A stretch of DNA of 64,000 nt from positions 10,726,001 through 10,790,000 of the forward strand of contig OZ059897.1 in NCBI GenBank assembly GCA_964057225.1. Reading direction: 5' to 3'. The first letter of the stretch is position 1. Every line of letters begins with the position of its first letter. Position numbers and translations under genes: made by a program. Origin of the DNA: Auanema rhodensis. Its lineage: Eukaryota > Nematoda > Chromadorea > Rhabditida > Rhabditidae. Positions 52,815 through 63,754 of the stretch are shown piece after piece. The notes under the pieces are model-generated. The model did no database searches and had not been told where the DNA came from. It worked only from the letters and a program-made list of their open reading frames with translations.

Positions 52815-53075
52815 TTTTTTGTTTTGAAATTAAAATGCTACAAAATTATTGCTTGCTTGTCATGTTAGATTTGTTTAATTCAAATACTTATTTAAGTTCT
52901 AACAATTATCGTTTTAATCACGTTCAATCAACTGTATTGTTTTCAAAAATAAAGACATCTTTCAATTTCTGGTCATTGAATAAGAATTTTCATGTTGTCA
53001 CACAGAAAATGGAAAAATCTTAGTTCAATTCAGTAACAACGAACACAATAACTTTGTTAAGTTGTTGTAATATCG

Positions 53076-53147
53076 GCCCAAGTAATATAGTGGTTAGTAC
53101 TCCACGTTGTGGCCGTGGCGACACAGATTCGATTCCTGTTTTGGGCA
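53076..53147 (+). tRNA. tRNA-His(GTG) copy 118
   Basis: G10A, G53A, C66T. Confidence 0.65.
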
Positions 53148-53407
53148 TTTTTTGTTTTGAAATTTAAATGCTATAAACATATTGCTTGCTTGTCATGTTA
53201 GATTTGTTTATTTTAAATACTTATTTAAGTTCTATCAATTTTCGATTTAATCACGTTCAATCAACTGTATTGTTTTCAAAAATAAAGACATCTTTCAATT
53301 TCTGGTCATTGAATTAGAATTTTCATGTTGTCACACAGAAATTGAAGAATCTTAGTTCATTTCAGTAACAATGAACACACTAACTTTGTTAAGTTGTTGT
53401 AATATCG

Positions 53408-53479
53408 GCCCAAGTAGTATAGTGGTTAGTACTCCACGTTGTGGCCGTGGCGACACAGGTTCGATTCCTGTCTTGGGCA
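53408..53479 (+). tRNA. tRNA-His(GTG) copy 119
   Basis: Consensus. Confidence 0.94.
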
Positions 53480-53739
53480 TTTTTTGTTTTGAAATTTAAA
53501 TGCTATAAACATATTGCTTGCTTGTCATGTTAGATTTCTTCAATTTGAATACTTATTCAAGTTATAACAATTTTTGATTTAATCACGTTCAATTAACTGT
53601 ATTGTTTTCAAAAATAAAGACATCTTTCAATTTCTGGTCATTGAATTAGAATTTTCATGTTGTCACACAGAAATTGAAGAATCTTAGTTCATTTCAGTAA
53701 CAATGAACACACTAACTTTGTTAAGTTGTTGTAATATCG

Positions 53740-53811
53740 GCCCAAGTAGTATGGTGGTTAGTACTCCACGTTGTGGCCGTGGCGACACAGATTCGATTCC
53801 TGTCTTGGGCA
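53740..53811 (+). tRNA. tRNA-His(GTG) copy 120
   Basis: A14G, G53A. Confidence 0.65.
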
Positions 53812-54073
53812 TTTTTTGTTTTGAAATTAAAGTGCTATAAACATATTGCTTGCTTGTCATGTTAGATTTGTTTAATCCAAATACTTATTTAAGTTCTATC
53901 AATTTTCGATTTAATCACGTTCAATCAACTGTAGTGTTTTCAAAAATAAAGACATCTTTCAATTTCTGGTCATTGAATTAGAATTTTCATGTTGTCACAC
54001 AGAAAAATTGAAGAATCTTAGTTCATTTCAGTAACAATGAACACACTAACTTTGTTAAGTTGTTGTAATATCG

Positions 54074-54145
54074 GCCCAAGTAGTATAGTGGTTAGTACTC
54101 CACGTTGTGGCCGTGGCGACACAGGTTCGATTCCTGTCTTGGGCA
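54074..54145 (+). tRNA. tRNA-His(GTG) copy 121
   Basis: Consensus; longest spacing (334 bp) because two A were added upstream. Confidence 0.94.
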
Positions 54146-54406
54146 TTTTTTGTTTTGAAATTTAAATGCTACAAAATTATTGCTTGCTTGTCATGTTAGA
54201 TTTGTTTAATTCAAATACTTATTTAAGTTCTAACAATTATCGTTTTAATCACGTTCAATCAACTGTATTGTTTTCAAAAATAAAGACATCTTTCAATTTC
54301 TGGTCATTGAATTAGAATTTTCATGTTGTCACACAGAAAATGGAAAAATCTTAGTTCAATTCAGTAACAACGAACACACTAACTTTGTTAAGTTGTTGTA
54401 ATATCG

Positions 54407-54478
54407 GCCCAAGTAATATAGTGGTTAGTACTCCACGTTGTGGCCGTGGCGACACAGATTCGATTCCTGTTTTGGGCA
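54407..54478 (+). tRNA. tRNA-His(GTG) copy 122
   Basis: G10A, G53A, C66T. Confidence 0.65.
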
Positions 54479-54738
54479 TTTTTTGTTTTGAAATTTAAAT
54501 GCTATAAACATATTGCTTGCTTGTCATGTTAGATTTGTTTATTTCAAATACTTATTTAAGTTCTATCAATTTTCGATTTAATCACGTTCAATCAACTGTA
54601 TTGTTTTCAAAAATAAAGACATCTTTCAATTTCTGGTCATTGAATTAGAATTTTCATGTTGTCACACAGAAATTGAAGAATCTTAGTTCATTTCAGTAAC
54701 AATGAACACACTAACTTTGTTAAGTTGTTGTAATCTCG

Positions 54739-54810
54739 GCCCAAGTAGTATAGTGGTTAGTACTCCACGTTGTGGCCGTGGCGACACAGGTTCGATTCCT
54801 GTCTTGGGCA
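54739..54810 (+). tRNA. tRNA-His(GTG) copy 123
   Basis: Consensus. Confidence 0.94.
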
Positions 54811-55070
54811 TTTTTTGTTTTGAAATTTAAATGCTATAAACATATTGCTTGCTTGTCATGTTAGATTTCTTCAATTTGAATACTTATTCAAGTTATAACA
54901 ATTTTTGATTTAATCACGTTCAATTAACTGTATTGTTTTCAAAAATAAAGACATCTTTCAATTTCTGGTCATTGAATTAGAATTTTCATGTTGTCACACA
55001 GAAATTGAAGAATCTTAGTTCATTTCAGTAACAATGAACACACTAACTTTGTTAAGTTGTTGTAATATCG

Positions 55071-55142
55071 GCCCAAGTAGTATGGTGGTTAGTACTCCAC
55101 GTTGTGGCCGTGGCGACACAGATTCGATTCCTGTCTTGGGCA
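55071..55142 (+). tRNA. tRNA-His(GTG) copy 124
   Basis: A14G, G53A. Confidence 0.65.
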
Positions 55143-55400
55143 TTTTTTGTTTTGAAATTAAAGTGCTATAAACATATTGCTTGCTTGTCATGTTAGATTT
55201 GTTTAATCCAAATACTTATTTAAGTTCTATCAATTTTCGATTTAATCACGTTCAATTAACTATATTCTTTTCAAAAATGAAGACATCTTTCAATTTTTGG
55301 TCATTGATTAGAATTTTCATGTTGTCACACAGAAATTGAAGAATCTTAGTTCATTTCAGTAACAATGAACACATTAACTTTGTTAAGTTGTTGTAATATG

Positions 55401-55472
55401 GGCCAAGTAGTATAGTGGTTAGTACTCCACGTTGTGGCCGTGGCGACACAGGTTCAATTCCTGTCTTGGGCA
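55401..55472 (+). tRNA. tRNA-His(GTG) copy 125
   Basis: C2G (acceptor GGCCAAG, mismatch with G71), G57A; one base lost at the 5' edge. Confidence 0.7.
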
Positions 55473-55732
55473 TTTTTTGTTTTGAAATTAAAATGCTATA
55501 AACATATTGCTTGCTTGTCATGTTAGATTTGTTTAATTCAAATACTTATTTAAGTTCTAACAATTTTTGATTTAATCACGTTCAATTAACAGTATTGTTT
55601 TCAAAAATAAAGACATCTTTCAATTTCTGGTCATTGAATTAGAATTTTCATGTTGTCACACAGAAATTGAAGAATCTTAGTTCATTTTAGTAACAATGAA
55701 CACACTAACTTTGTTAAGTTGTTGTAATATCG

Positions 55733-55804
55733 GCCCAAGTAGTATGGTGGTTAGTACTCCACGTTGTGGCCGTGGCGACACAGATTCGATTCCTGTCTTG
55801 GGCA
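55733..55804 (+). tRNA. tRNA-His(GTG) copy 126
   Basis: A14G, G53A. Confidence 0.65.
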
Positions 55805-56064
55805 TTTTTTGTTTTGAAATTAAAGTGCTATAAACATATTGCTTGCTTGTCATGTTAGATTTGTTTAATCCAAATACTTATTTAAGTTCTATCAATTTTC
55901 GATTTAATCACGTTCAATCAACTGTATTGTTTTCAAAAATAAAGACATCTTTCAATTTCTGGTCATTGAATTAGAATTTTCATGTTGTCACACAGAAATT
56001 GAAGAATCTTAGTTCATTTCAGTAACAATGAACACACTAACTTTGTTAAGTTGTTGTAATATCG

Positions 56065-56136
56065 GCCCAAGTAGTATGGTGGTTAGTACTCCACGTTGTG
56101 GCCGTGGCGACACAGATTCGATTCCTGTCTTGGGCA
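56065..56136 (+). tRNA. tRNA-His(GTG) copy 127
   Basis: A14G, G53A. Confidence 0.65.
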
Positions 56137-56394
56137 TTTTTTGTTTTGAAATTAAAGTGCTATAAACATATTGCTTGCTTGTCATGTTAGATTTGTTTAA
56201 TTCAAATACTTATTTAAGTTCTATCAATTTTTGATTTAATCACGTTCAATTAACTATATTGTTTTCAAAAATGAAGACATCTTTCAATTTTTGGTCATTG
56301 ATTAGAATTTTCATGTTGTCACACAGAAATTGAAGAATCTTAGTTCATTTCAGTAACAATGAACACATTAACTTTGTTAAGTTGTTGTAATATG

Positions 56395-56466
56395 GGCCAA
56401 GTAGTATAGTGGTTAGTACTCCACGTTGTGGCCGTGGCGACACAGGTCCGATTCCTGTCTTGGGCA
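56395..56466 (+). tRNA. tRNA-His(GTG) copy 128
   Basis: C2G, T55C; the near-universal T55 of the T-loop is lost. Confidence 0.6.
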
Positions 56467-56724
56467 TTTTTTGTTTTGAAATTTAAATGCTATAAAATTA
56501 TTGCTTGCTTGTCATGTTAGATTTGTTTAATTCAAATACTTATTTAAGTTCTAACAATTTTTGATTTAATCACGTTCAATTAACTGTATTGTTTTCAAAA
56601 ATAAAGACATCTTTCAATTTCTGGTCATTGAATTAGAATTTTCATGTTGTCACACAGGAAATGAAGAATCTTAGTTCATTTCAGTAACAATGAACACAAT
56701 AATTTTGTTTAGTTTGTAATACCG

Positions 56725-56796
56725 GCCCAAGTAGTATAGTGGTTAGTACTCCACGTTGTGGCCGTGGCGACACAGGTTCGATTCCTGTCTTGGGCA
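56725..56796 (+). tRNA. tRNA-His(GTG) copy 129
   Basis: Consensus; 330-bp spacer type. Confidence 0.94.
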
Positions 56797-57056
56797 TTTT
56801 TTGTTTTGAAATTTAAATGCTATAAAATTATTGCTTGCTTGTCATGTTAGATTTGTTTAATTCAAATACTTATTTAAGTTCTAACAATTTTTGATTTAAT
56901 CACGTTCAATTAACTGTATTGTTTTCAAAAATAAAGACATCTTTCAATTTCTGGTCATTGAATTAGAATTTTCATGTTGTCACACAGGAAATGAAGAATC
57001 TTAGTTCATTTCAGTAACAATGAACACACTAACTTTGTTAAGTTGTTGTAATATCG

Positions 57057-57128
57057 GCCCAAGTAGTATAGTGGTTAGTACTCCACGTTGTGGCCGTGGC
57101 GACACAGGTTCGATTCCTGTCTTGGGCA
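57057..57128 (+). tRNA. tRNA-His(GTG) copy 130
   Basis: Consensus. Confidence 0.94.
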
Positions 57129-57388
57129 TTTTTTGTTTTGAAATTTAAATGCTATAAACATATTGCTTGCTTGTCATGTTAGATTTCTTCAATTTGAATA
57201 CTTATTCAAGTTATAACAATTTTTGATTTAATCACGTTCAATTAACTGTATTGTTTTCAAAAATAAAGACATCTTTCAATTTCTGGTCATTGAATTAGAA
57301 TTTTCATGTTGTCACACAGAAATTGAAGAATCTTAGTTCATTTCAGTAACAATGAACACACTAACTTTGTTAAGTTGTTGTAATATCG

Positions 57389-57460
57389 GCCCAAGTAGTA
57401 TGGTGGTTAGTACTCCACGTTGTGGCCGTGGCGACACAGATTCGATTCCTGTCTTGGGCA
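57389..57460 (+). tRNA. tRNA-His(GTG) copy 131
   Basis: A14G, G53A. Confidence 0.65.
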
Positions 57461-57718
57461 TTTTTTGTTTTGAAATTAAAGTGCTATAAACATATTGCTT
57501 GCTTGTCATGTTAGATTTGTTTAATTCAAATACTTATTTAAGTTCTATCAATTTTTGATTTAATCACGTTCAATTAACTATATTGTTTTCAAAAATGAAG
57601 ACATCTTTCAATTTTTGGTCATTGATTAGAATTTTCATGTTGTCACACAGAAATTGAAGAATCTTAGTTCATTTCAGTAACAATGAACACATTAACTTTG
57701 TTAAGTTGTTGTAATATG

Positions 57719-57790
57719 GGCCAAGTAGTATAGTGGTTAGTACTCCACGTTGTGGCCGTGGCGACACAGGTTCAATTCCTGTCTTGGGCA
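57719..57790 (+). tRNA. tRNA-His(GTG) copy 132
   Basis: C2G, G57A. Confidence 0.7.
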
Positions 57791-58050
57791 TTTTTTGTTT
57801 TGAAATTAAAATGCTATAAACATATTGCTTGCTTGTCATGTTAGATTTGTTTAATTCAAATACTTATTTAAGTTCTAACAATTTTTGATTTAATCACGTT
57901 CAATTAACAGTATTGTTTTCAAAAATAAAGACATCTTTCAATTTCTGGTCATTGAATTAGAATTTTCATGTTGTCACACAGAAATTGAAGAATCTTAGTT
58001 CATTTCAGTAACAATGAACACACTAACTTTGTTAAGTTGTTGTAATATCG

Positions 58051-58122
58051 GCCCAAGTAGTATGGTGGTTAGTACTCCACGTTGTGGCCGTGGCGACACA
58101 GATTCGATTCCTGTCTTGGGCA
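58051..58122 (+). tRNA. tRNA-His(GTG) copy 133
   Basis: A14G, G53A. Confidence 0.65.
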
Positions 58123-58382
58123 TTTTTTGTTTTGAAATTAAAGTGCTATAAACATATTGCTTGCTTGTCATGTTAGATTTGTTTAATCCAAATACTTATT
58201 TAAGTTCTATCAATTTTCGATTTAATCACGTTCAATCAACTGTATTGTTTTCAAAAATAAAGACATCTTTCAATTTCTGGTCATTGAATTAGAATTTTCA
58301 TGTTGTCACACAGAAATTGAAGAATCTTAGTTCATTTCAGTAACAATGAACACACTAACTTTGTTAAGTTGTTGTAATATCG

Positions 58383-58454
58383 GCCCAAGTAGTATAGTGG
58401 TTAGTACTCCACGTTGTGGCCGTGGCGACACAGATTCGATTCCTGTCTTGGGCA
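58383..58454 (+). tRNA. tRNA-His(GTG) copy 134
   Basis: G53A. Confidence 0.72.
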
Positions 58455-58714
58455 TTTTTTGTTTTGAAATTTAAATGCTATAAACATATTGCTTGCTTGT
58501 CATGTTAGATTTCTTCAATTTGAATACTTATTCAAGTTATAACAATTTTTGATTTAATCACGTTCAATTAACTGTATTGTTTTCAAAAATAAAGACATCT
58601 TTCAATTTCTGGTCATTGAATTAGAATTTTCATGTTGTCACACAGAAATTGAAGAATCTTAGTTCATTTCAGTAACAATGAACACACTAACTTTGTTAAG
58701 TTGTTGTAATATCG

Positions 58715-58786
58715 GCCCAAGTAGTATGGTGGTTAGTACTCCACGTTGTGGCCGTGGCGACACAGATTCGATTCCTGTCTTGGGCA
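58715..58786 (+). tRNA. tRNA-His(GTG) copy 135
   Basis: A14G, G53A. Confidence 0.65.
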
Positions 58787-59044
58787 TTTTTTGTTTTGAA
58801 ATTAAAGTGCTATAAACATATTGCTTGCTTGTCATGTTAGATTTGTTTAATTCAAATACTTATTTAAGTTCTATCAATTTTTGATTTAATCACGTTCAAT
58901 TAACTATATTGTTTTCAAAAATGAAGACATCTTTCAATTTTTGGTCATTGATTAGAATTTTCATGTTGTCACACAGAAATTGAAGAATCTTAGTTCATTT
59001 CAGTAACAATGAACACATTAACTTTGTTAAGTTGTTGTAATATG

Positions 59045-59116
59045 GGCCAAGTAGTATAGTGGTTAGTACTCCACGTTGTGGCCGTGGCGACACAGGTTCG
59101 ATTCCTGTCTTGGGCA
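59045..59116 (+). tRNA. tRNA-His(GTG) copy 136
   Basis: C2G. Confidence 0.75.
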
Positions 59117-59374
59117 TTTTTTGTTTTGAAATTTAAATGCTATAAAATTATTGCTTGCTTGTCATGTTAGATTTGTTTAATTCAAATACTTATTTAAGTT
59201 CTAACAATTTTTGATTTAATCACGTTCAATTAACTGTATTGTTTTCAAAAATAAAGACATCTTTCAATTTCTGGTCATTGAATTAGAATTTTCATGTTGT
59301 CACACAGGAAATGAAGAATCTTAGTTCATTTCAGTAACAATGAACACAATAATTTTGTTTAGTTTGTAATACCG

Positions 59375-59446
59375 GCCCAAGTAGTATAGTGGTTAGTACT
59401 CCACGTTGTGGCCGTGGCGACACAGGTTCGATTCCTGTCTTGGGCA
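59375..59446 (+). tRNA. tRNA-His(GTG) copy 137
   Basis: Consensus; 330-bp spacer type. Confidence 0.94.
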
Positions 59447-59706
59447 TTTTTTGTTTTGAAATTTAAATGCTATAAAATTATTGCTTGCTTGTCATGTTAG
59501 ATTTGTTTAATTCAAATACTTATTTAAGTTCTAACAATTTTTGATTTAATCACGTTCAATTAACTGTATTGTTTTCAAAAATAAAGACATCTTTCAATTT
59601 CTGGTCATTGAATTAGAATTTTCATGTTGTCACACAGGAAATGAAGAATCTTAGTTCATTTCAGTAACAATGAACACACTAACTTTGTTAAGTTGTTGTA
59701 ATATCG

Positions 59707-59778
59707 GCCCAAGTAGTATAGTGGTTAGTACTCCACGTTGTGGCCGTGGCGACACAGGTTCGATTCCTGTCTTGGGCA
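59707..59778 (+). tRNA. tRNA-His(GTG) copy 138
   Basis: Consensus. Confidence 0.94.
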
Positions 59779-60036
59779 TTTTTTGTTTTGAAATTTAAAT
59801 GCTATAAAATTATTGCTTGCTTGTCATGTTAGATTTGTTTAATTCAAATACTTATTTAAGTTCTATAAATTTTTGATTTAATCACGTTCAATTAACTGTA
59901 TTGTTTTCAAAAATAAAGACATCTTTCAATTTCTGGTCATTGAATTAGAATTTTCATGTTGTCACACAGGAAATGAAGAATCTTAGTTCATTTCAGTAAC
60001 AATGAACACAATAATTTTGTTTAGTTTGTAATACCG

Positions 60037-60108
60037 GCCCAAGTAGTATAGTGGTTAGTACTCCACGTTGTGGCCGTGGCGACACAGGTTCGATTCCTGT
60101 CTTGGGCA
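60037..60108 (+). tRNA. tRNA-His(GTG) copy 139
   Basis: Consensus; 330-bp spacer type. Confidence 0.94.
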
Positions 60109-60368
60109 TTTTTTGTTTTGAAATTTAAATGCTATAAAATTATTGCTTGCTTGTCATGTTAGATTTGTTTAATTTAAATACTCATTTAAGTTCCAACAAT
60201 TTTCGATTAAATCACGTTCATTTAACTGTATTGTTTTCAAAAATAAAGACAAAATTCAATTTCTGTTCATTGAATTAGAATTTTCATGTTGTCACACAGA
60301 AATTGAAGAATCTTAGTTCATTTCAGTAACAATGAACACACTATCTTTGTTAAGTTGTTGTAATATCG

Positions 60369-60440
60369 GCCCAAGTAGTATAGTGGTTAGTACTCCACGT
60401 TGTGGCCGTGGCGACATAGGTTCGATTCCTGTCTTGGGCA
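60369..60440 (+). tRNA. tRNA-His(GTG) copy 140
   Basis: C50T (wobble with G64). Confidence 0.88.
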
Positions 60441-60700
60441 TTTTTTGTTTTGAAATTTAAATGCTATGAAATTATTGCTTGCTTGTCATGTTAGATTTGT
60501 TTAATTTAAATACTCGTTTAAGTTCCAACAATTTTTGATTAAATCACGTTCAATTAACTGTATTGTTTTCAAAAATAAAGACATCTTTCAATTTCTGGTC
60601 ATTGAATTAGAATTTTCATGTTGTCACACAGAAATTGAAGAATCTTAGTTCATTTCAGTAACAATGAACACACTAACTTTGTTAAGTTGTTGTAATATCG

Positions 60701-60772
60701 GCCCAAGTAGTATGGTGGTTAGTACTCCACGTTGTGGCCGTGGCGACACAGATTCGATTCCTGTCTTGGGCA
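60701..60772 (+). tRNA. tRNA-His(GTG) copy 141
   Basis: A14G, G53A. Confidence 0.65.
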
Positions 60773-61032
60773 TTTTTTGTTTTGAAATTAAAGTGCTATA
60801 AACATATTGCTTGCTTGTCATGTTAGATTTGTTTAATCCAAATACTTATTTAAGTTCTATCAATTTTCGATTTAATCACGTTCAATCAACTGTATTGTTT
60901 TCAAAAATAAAGACATCTTTCAATTTCTGGTCATTGAATTAGAATTTTCATGTTGTCACACAGAAATTGAAGAATCTTAGTTCATTTCAGTAACAATGAA
61001 CACACTAACTTTGTTAAGTTGTTGTAATATCG

Positions 61033-61104
61033 GCCCAAGTAGTATAGTGGTTAGTACTCCACGTTGTGGCCGTGGCGACACAGATTCGATTCCTGTCTTG
61101 GGCA
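61033..61104 (+). tRNA. tRNA-His(GTG) copy 142
   Basis: G53A. Confidence 0.72.
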
Positions 61105-61364
61105 TTTTTTGTTTTGAAATTTAAATGCTATAAACATATTGCTTGCTTGTCATGTTGGATTTCTTCAATTTGAAAACTTATTCAAGTTATAACAATTTTT
61201 GATTTAATCACGTTCAATTAACTGTATTGTTTTCAAAAATAAAGACATCTTTCAATTTCTGGTCATTGAATTAGAATTTTCATGTTGTCACACAGAAATT
61301 GAAGAATCTTAGTTCATTTCAGTAACAATGAACATACTAACTTTGTTAAGTTGTTGTAATATCG

Positions 61365-61436
61365 GCCCAAGTAGTATGGTGGTTAGTACTCCACGTTGTG
61401 GCCGTGGCGACACAGATTCGATTCCTGTCTTGGGCA
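61365..61436 (+). tRNA. tRNA-His(GTG) copy 143
   Basis: A14G, G53A. Confidence 0.65.
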
Positions 61437-61695
61437 TTTTTTGTTTTGAAATTAAAGTGCTATAAACATATTGCTTGCTTGTCATGTTAGATTTGTTTAA
61501 TTCAAATACTTATTTAAGTTCTATCAATTTTTGATTTAATCACGTTCAATTAACTATATTGTTTTCAAAAATGAAGACATCTTTCAATTTTTGGTCATTG
61601 ATTAGAATTTTCATGTTGTCACACAGAACTTGAAGAATCTTAGTTCATTTCAGTAACAATGAACACATTAACTTTGTTAAGTTGTTGTAATATCG

Positions 61696-61767
61696 GCCCA
61701 AGTAGTATAGTGGTTAGTACTCCACGTTGTGGCCGTGGCGACACAGGTTCAATTCCTGTCTTGGGCA
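61696..61767 (+). tRNA. tRNA-His(GTG) copy 144
   Basis: G57A. Confidence 0.9.
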
Positions 61768-62026
61768 TTTTTTGTTTTGAAATTAAAATGCTATAAACAT
61801 ATTGCTTGCTTGTCATGTTAGATTTGTTTAATTCAAATACTTATTTAAGTTCTAACAATTTTTGATTTAATCACGTTCAATTAACAGTATTGTTTTCAAA
61901 AATGAAGACATCTTTCAATTTTTGGTCATTGATTAGAATTTTCATGTTGTCACACAGAAATTGAAGAATCTTAGTTCATTTCAGTAACAATGAACACACT
62001 AACTTTGTTAAGTTGTTGTAATATCG

Positions 62027-62098
62027 GCCCAAGTAGTATAGTGGTTAGTACTCCACGTTGTGGCCGTGGCGACACAGGTTCGATTCCTGTCTTGGGCA
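62027..62098 (+). tRNA. tRNA-His(GTG) copy 145
   Basis: Consensus. Confidence 0.94.
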
Positions 62099-62356
62099 TT
62101 TTTTGTTTTGAAATTTAAATGCTATAAAATTATTGCTTGCTTGTCATGTTAGATTTGTTTAATTCAAATACTTATTTAAGTTCTAACAATTTTTGATTTA
62201 ATCACGTTCAATTAACTGTATTGTTTTCAAAAATAAAGACATCTTTCAATTTCTGGTCATTGAATTAGAATTTTCATGTTGTCACACAGGAAATGAAGAA
62301 TCTTAGTTCATTTCAGTAACAATGAACACAATAATTTTGTTTAGTTTGTAATACCG

Positions 62357-62428
62357 GCCCAAGTAGTATAGTGGTTAGTACTCCACGTTGTGGCCGTGGC
62401 GACACAGGTTCGATTCCTGTCTTGGGCA
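62357..62428 (+). tRNA. tRNA-His(GTG) copy 146
   Basis: Consensus; 330-bp spacer type. Confidence 0.94.
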
Positions 62429-62688
62429 TTTTTTGTTTTGAAATTTAAATGCTATAAAATTATTGCTTGCTTGTCATGTTAGATTTGTTTAATTCAAATA
62501 CTTATTTAAGTTCTAACAATTTTTGATTTAATCACGTTCAATTAACTGTATTGTTTTCAAAAATAAAGACATCTTTCAATTTCTGGTCATTGAATTAGAA
62601 TTTTCATGTTGTCACACAGGAAATGAAGAATCTTAGTTCATTTCAGTAACAATGAACACACTAACTTTGTTAAGTTGTTGTAATATCG

Positions 62689-62760
62689 GCCCAAGTAGTA
62701 TAGTGGTTAGTACTCCACGTTGTGGCCGTGGCGACACAGGTTCGATTCCTGTCTTGGGCA
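62689..62760 (+). tRNA. tRNA-His(GTG) copy 147
   Basis: Consensus. Confidence 0.94.
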
Positions 62761-63020
62761 TTTTTTGTTTTGAAATTTAAATGCTATAAAATTATTGCTT
62801 GCTTGTCATGTTAGATTTGTTTAATTCAAATACTTATTTAAGTTCTAACAATTTTTGATTTAATCACGTTCAATTAACTGTATTGTTTTCAAAAATAAAG
62901 ACATCTTTCAATTTCTGGTCATTGAATTAGAATTTTCATGTTGTCACACAGAAATTGAAGAATCTTAGTTCATTTCAGTAACAATGAACACACTAACTTT
63001 GTTAAGTTGTTGTAATATCG

Positions 63021-63092
63021 GCCCAAGTAGTATAGTGGTTAGTACTCCACGTTGTGGCCGTGGCGACACAGGTTCGATTCCTGTCTTGGGCA
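63021..63092 (+). tRNA. tRNA-His(GTG) copy 148
   Basis: Consensus. Confidence 0.94.
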
Positions 63093-63350
63093 TTTTTTGT
63101 TTTGAAATTTAAATGCTATAAAATTATTGCTTGCTTGTCATGTTAGATTTGTTTAATTCAAATACTTATTTAAGTTCTAACAATTTTTGATTTAATCACG
63201 TTCAATTAACTGTATTGTTTTCAAAAATAAAGACATCTTTCAATTTCTGGTCATTGAATTAGAATTTTCATGTTGTCACACAGGAAATGAAGAATCTTAG
63301 TTCATTTCAGTAACAATGAACACAATAATTTTGTTTAGTTTGTAATACCG

Positions 63351-63422
63351 GCCCAAGTAGTATAGTGGTTAGTACTCCACGTTGTGGCCGTGGCGACACA
63401 GGTTCGATTCCTGTCTTGGGCA
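63351..63422 (+). tRNA. tRNA-His(GTG) copy 149
   Basis: Consensus; 330-bp spacer type. Confidence 0.94.
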
Positions 63423-63682
63423 TTTTTTGTTTTGAAATTTAAATGCTATAAAATTATTGCTTGCTTGTCATGTTAGATTTGTTTAATTCAAATACTTATT
63501 TAAGTTCTAACAATTTTTGATTTAATCACGTTCAATTAACTGTATTGTTTTCAAAAATAAAGACATCTTTCAATTTCTGGTCATTGAATTAGAATTTTCA
63601 TGTTGTCACACAGGAAATGAAGAATCTTAGTTCATTTCAGTAACAATGAACACACTAACTTTGTTAAGTTGTTGTAATATCG

Positions 63683-63754
63683 GCCCAAGTAGTATAGTGG
63701 TTAGTACTCCACGTTGTGGCCGTGGCGACACAGGTTCGATTTCTGTCTTGGGCA
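63683..63754 (+). tRNA. tRNA-His(GTG) copy 150
   Basis: C61T (G53-T61 wobble; box B ends TTC instead of TCC). Confidence 0.85.
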
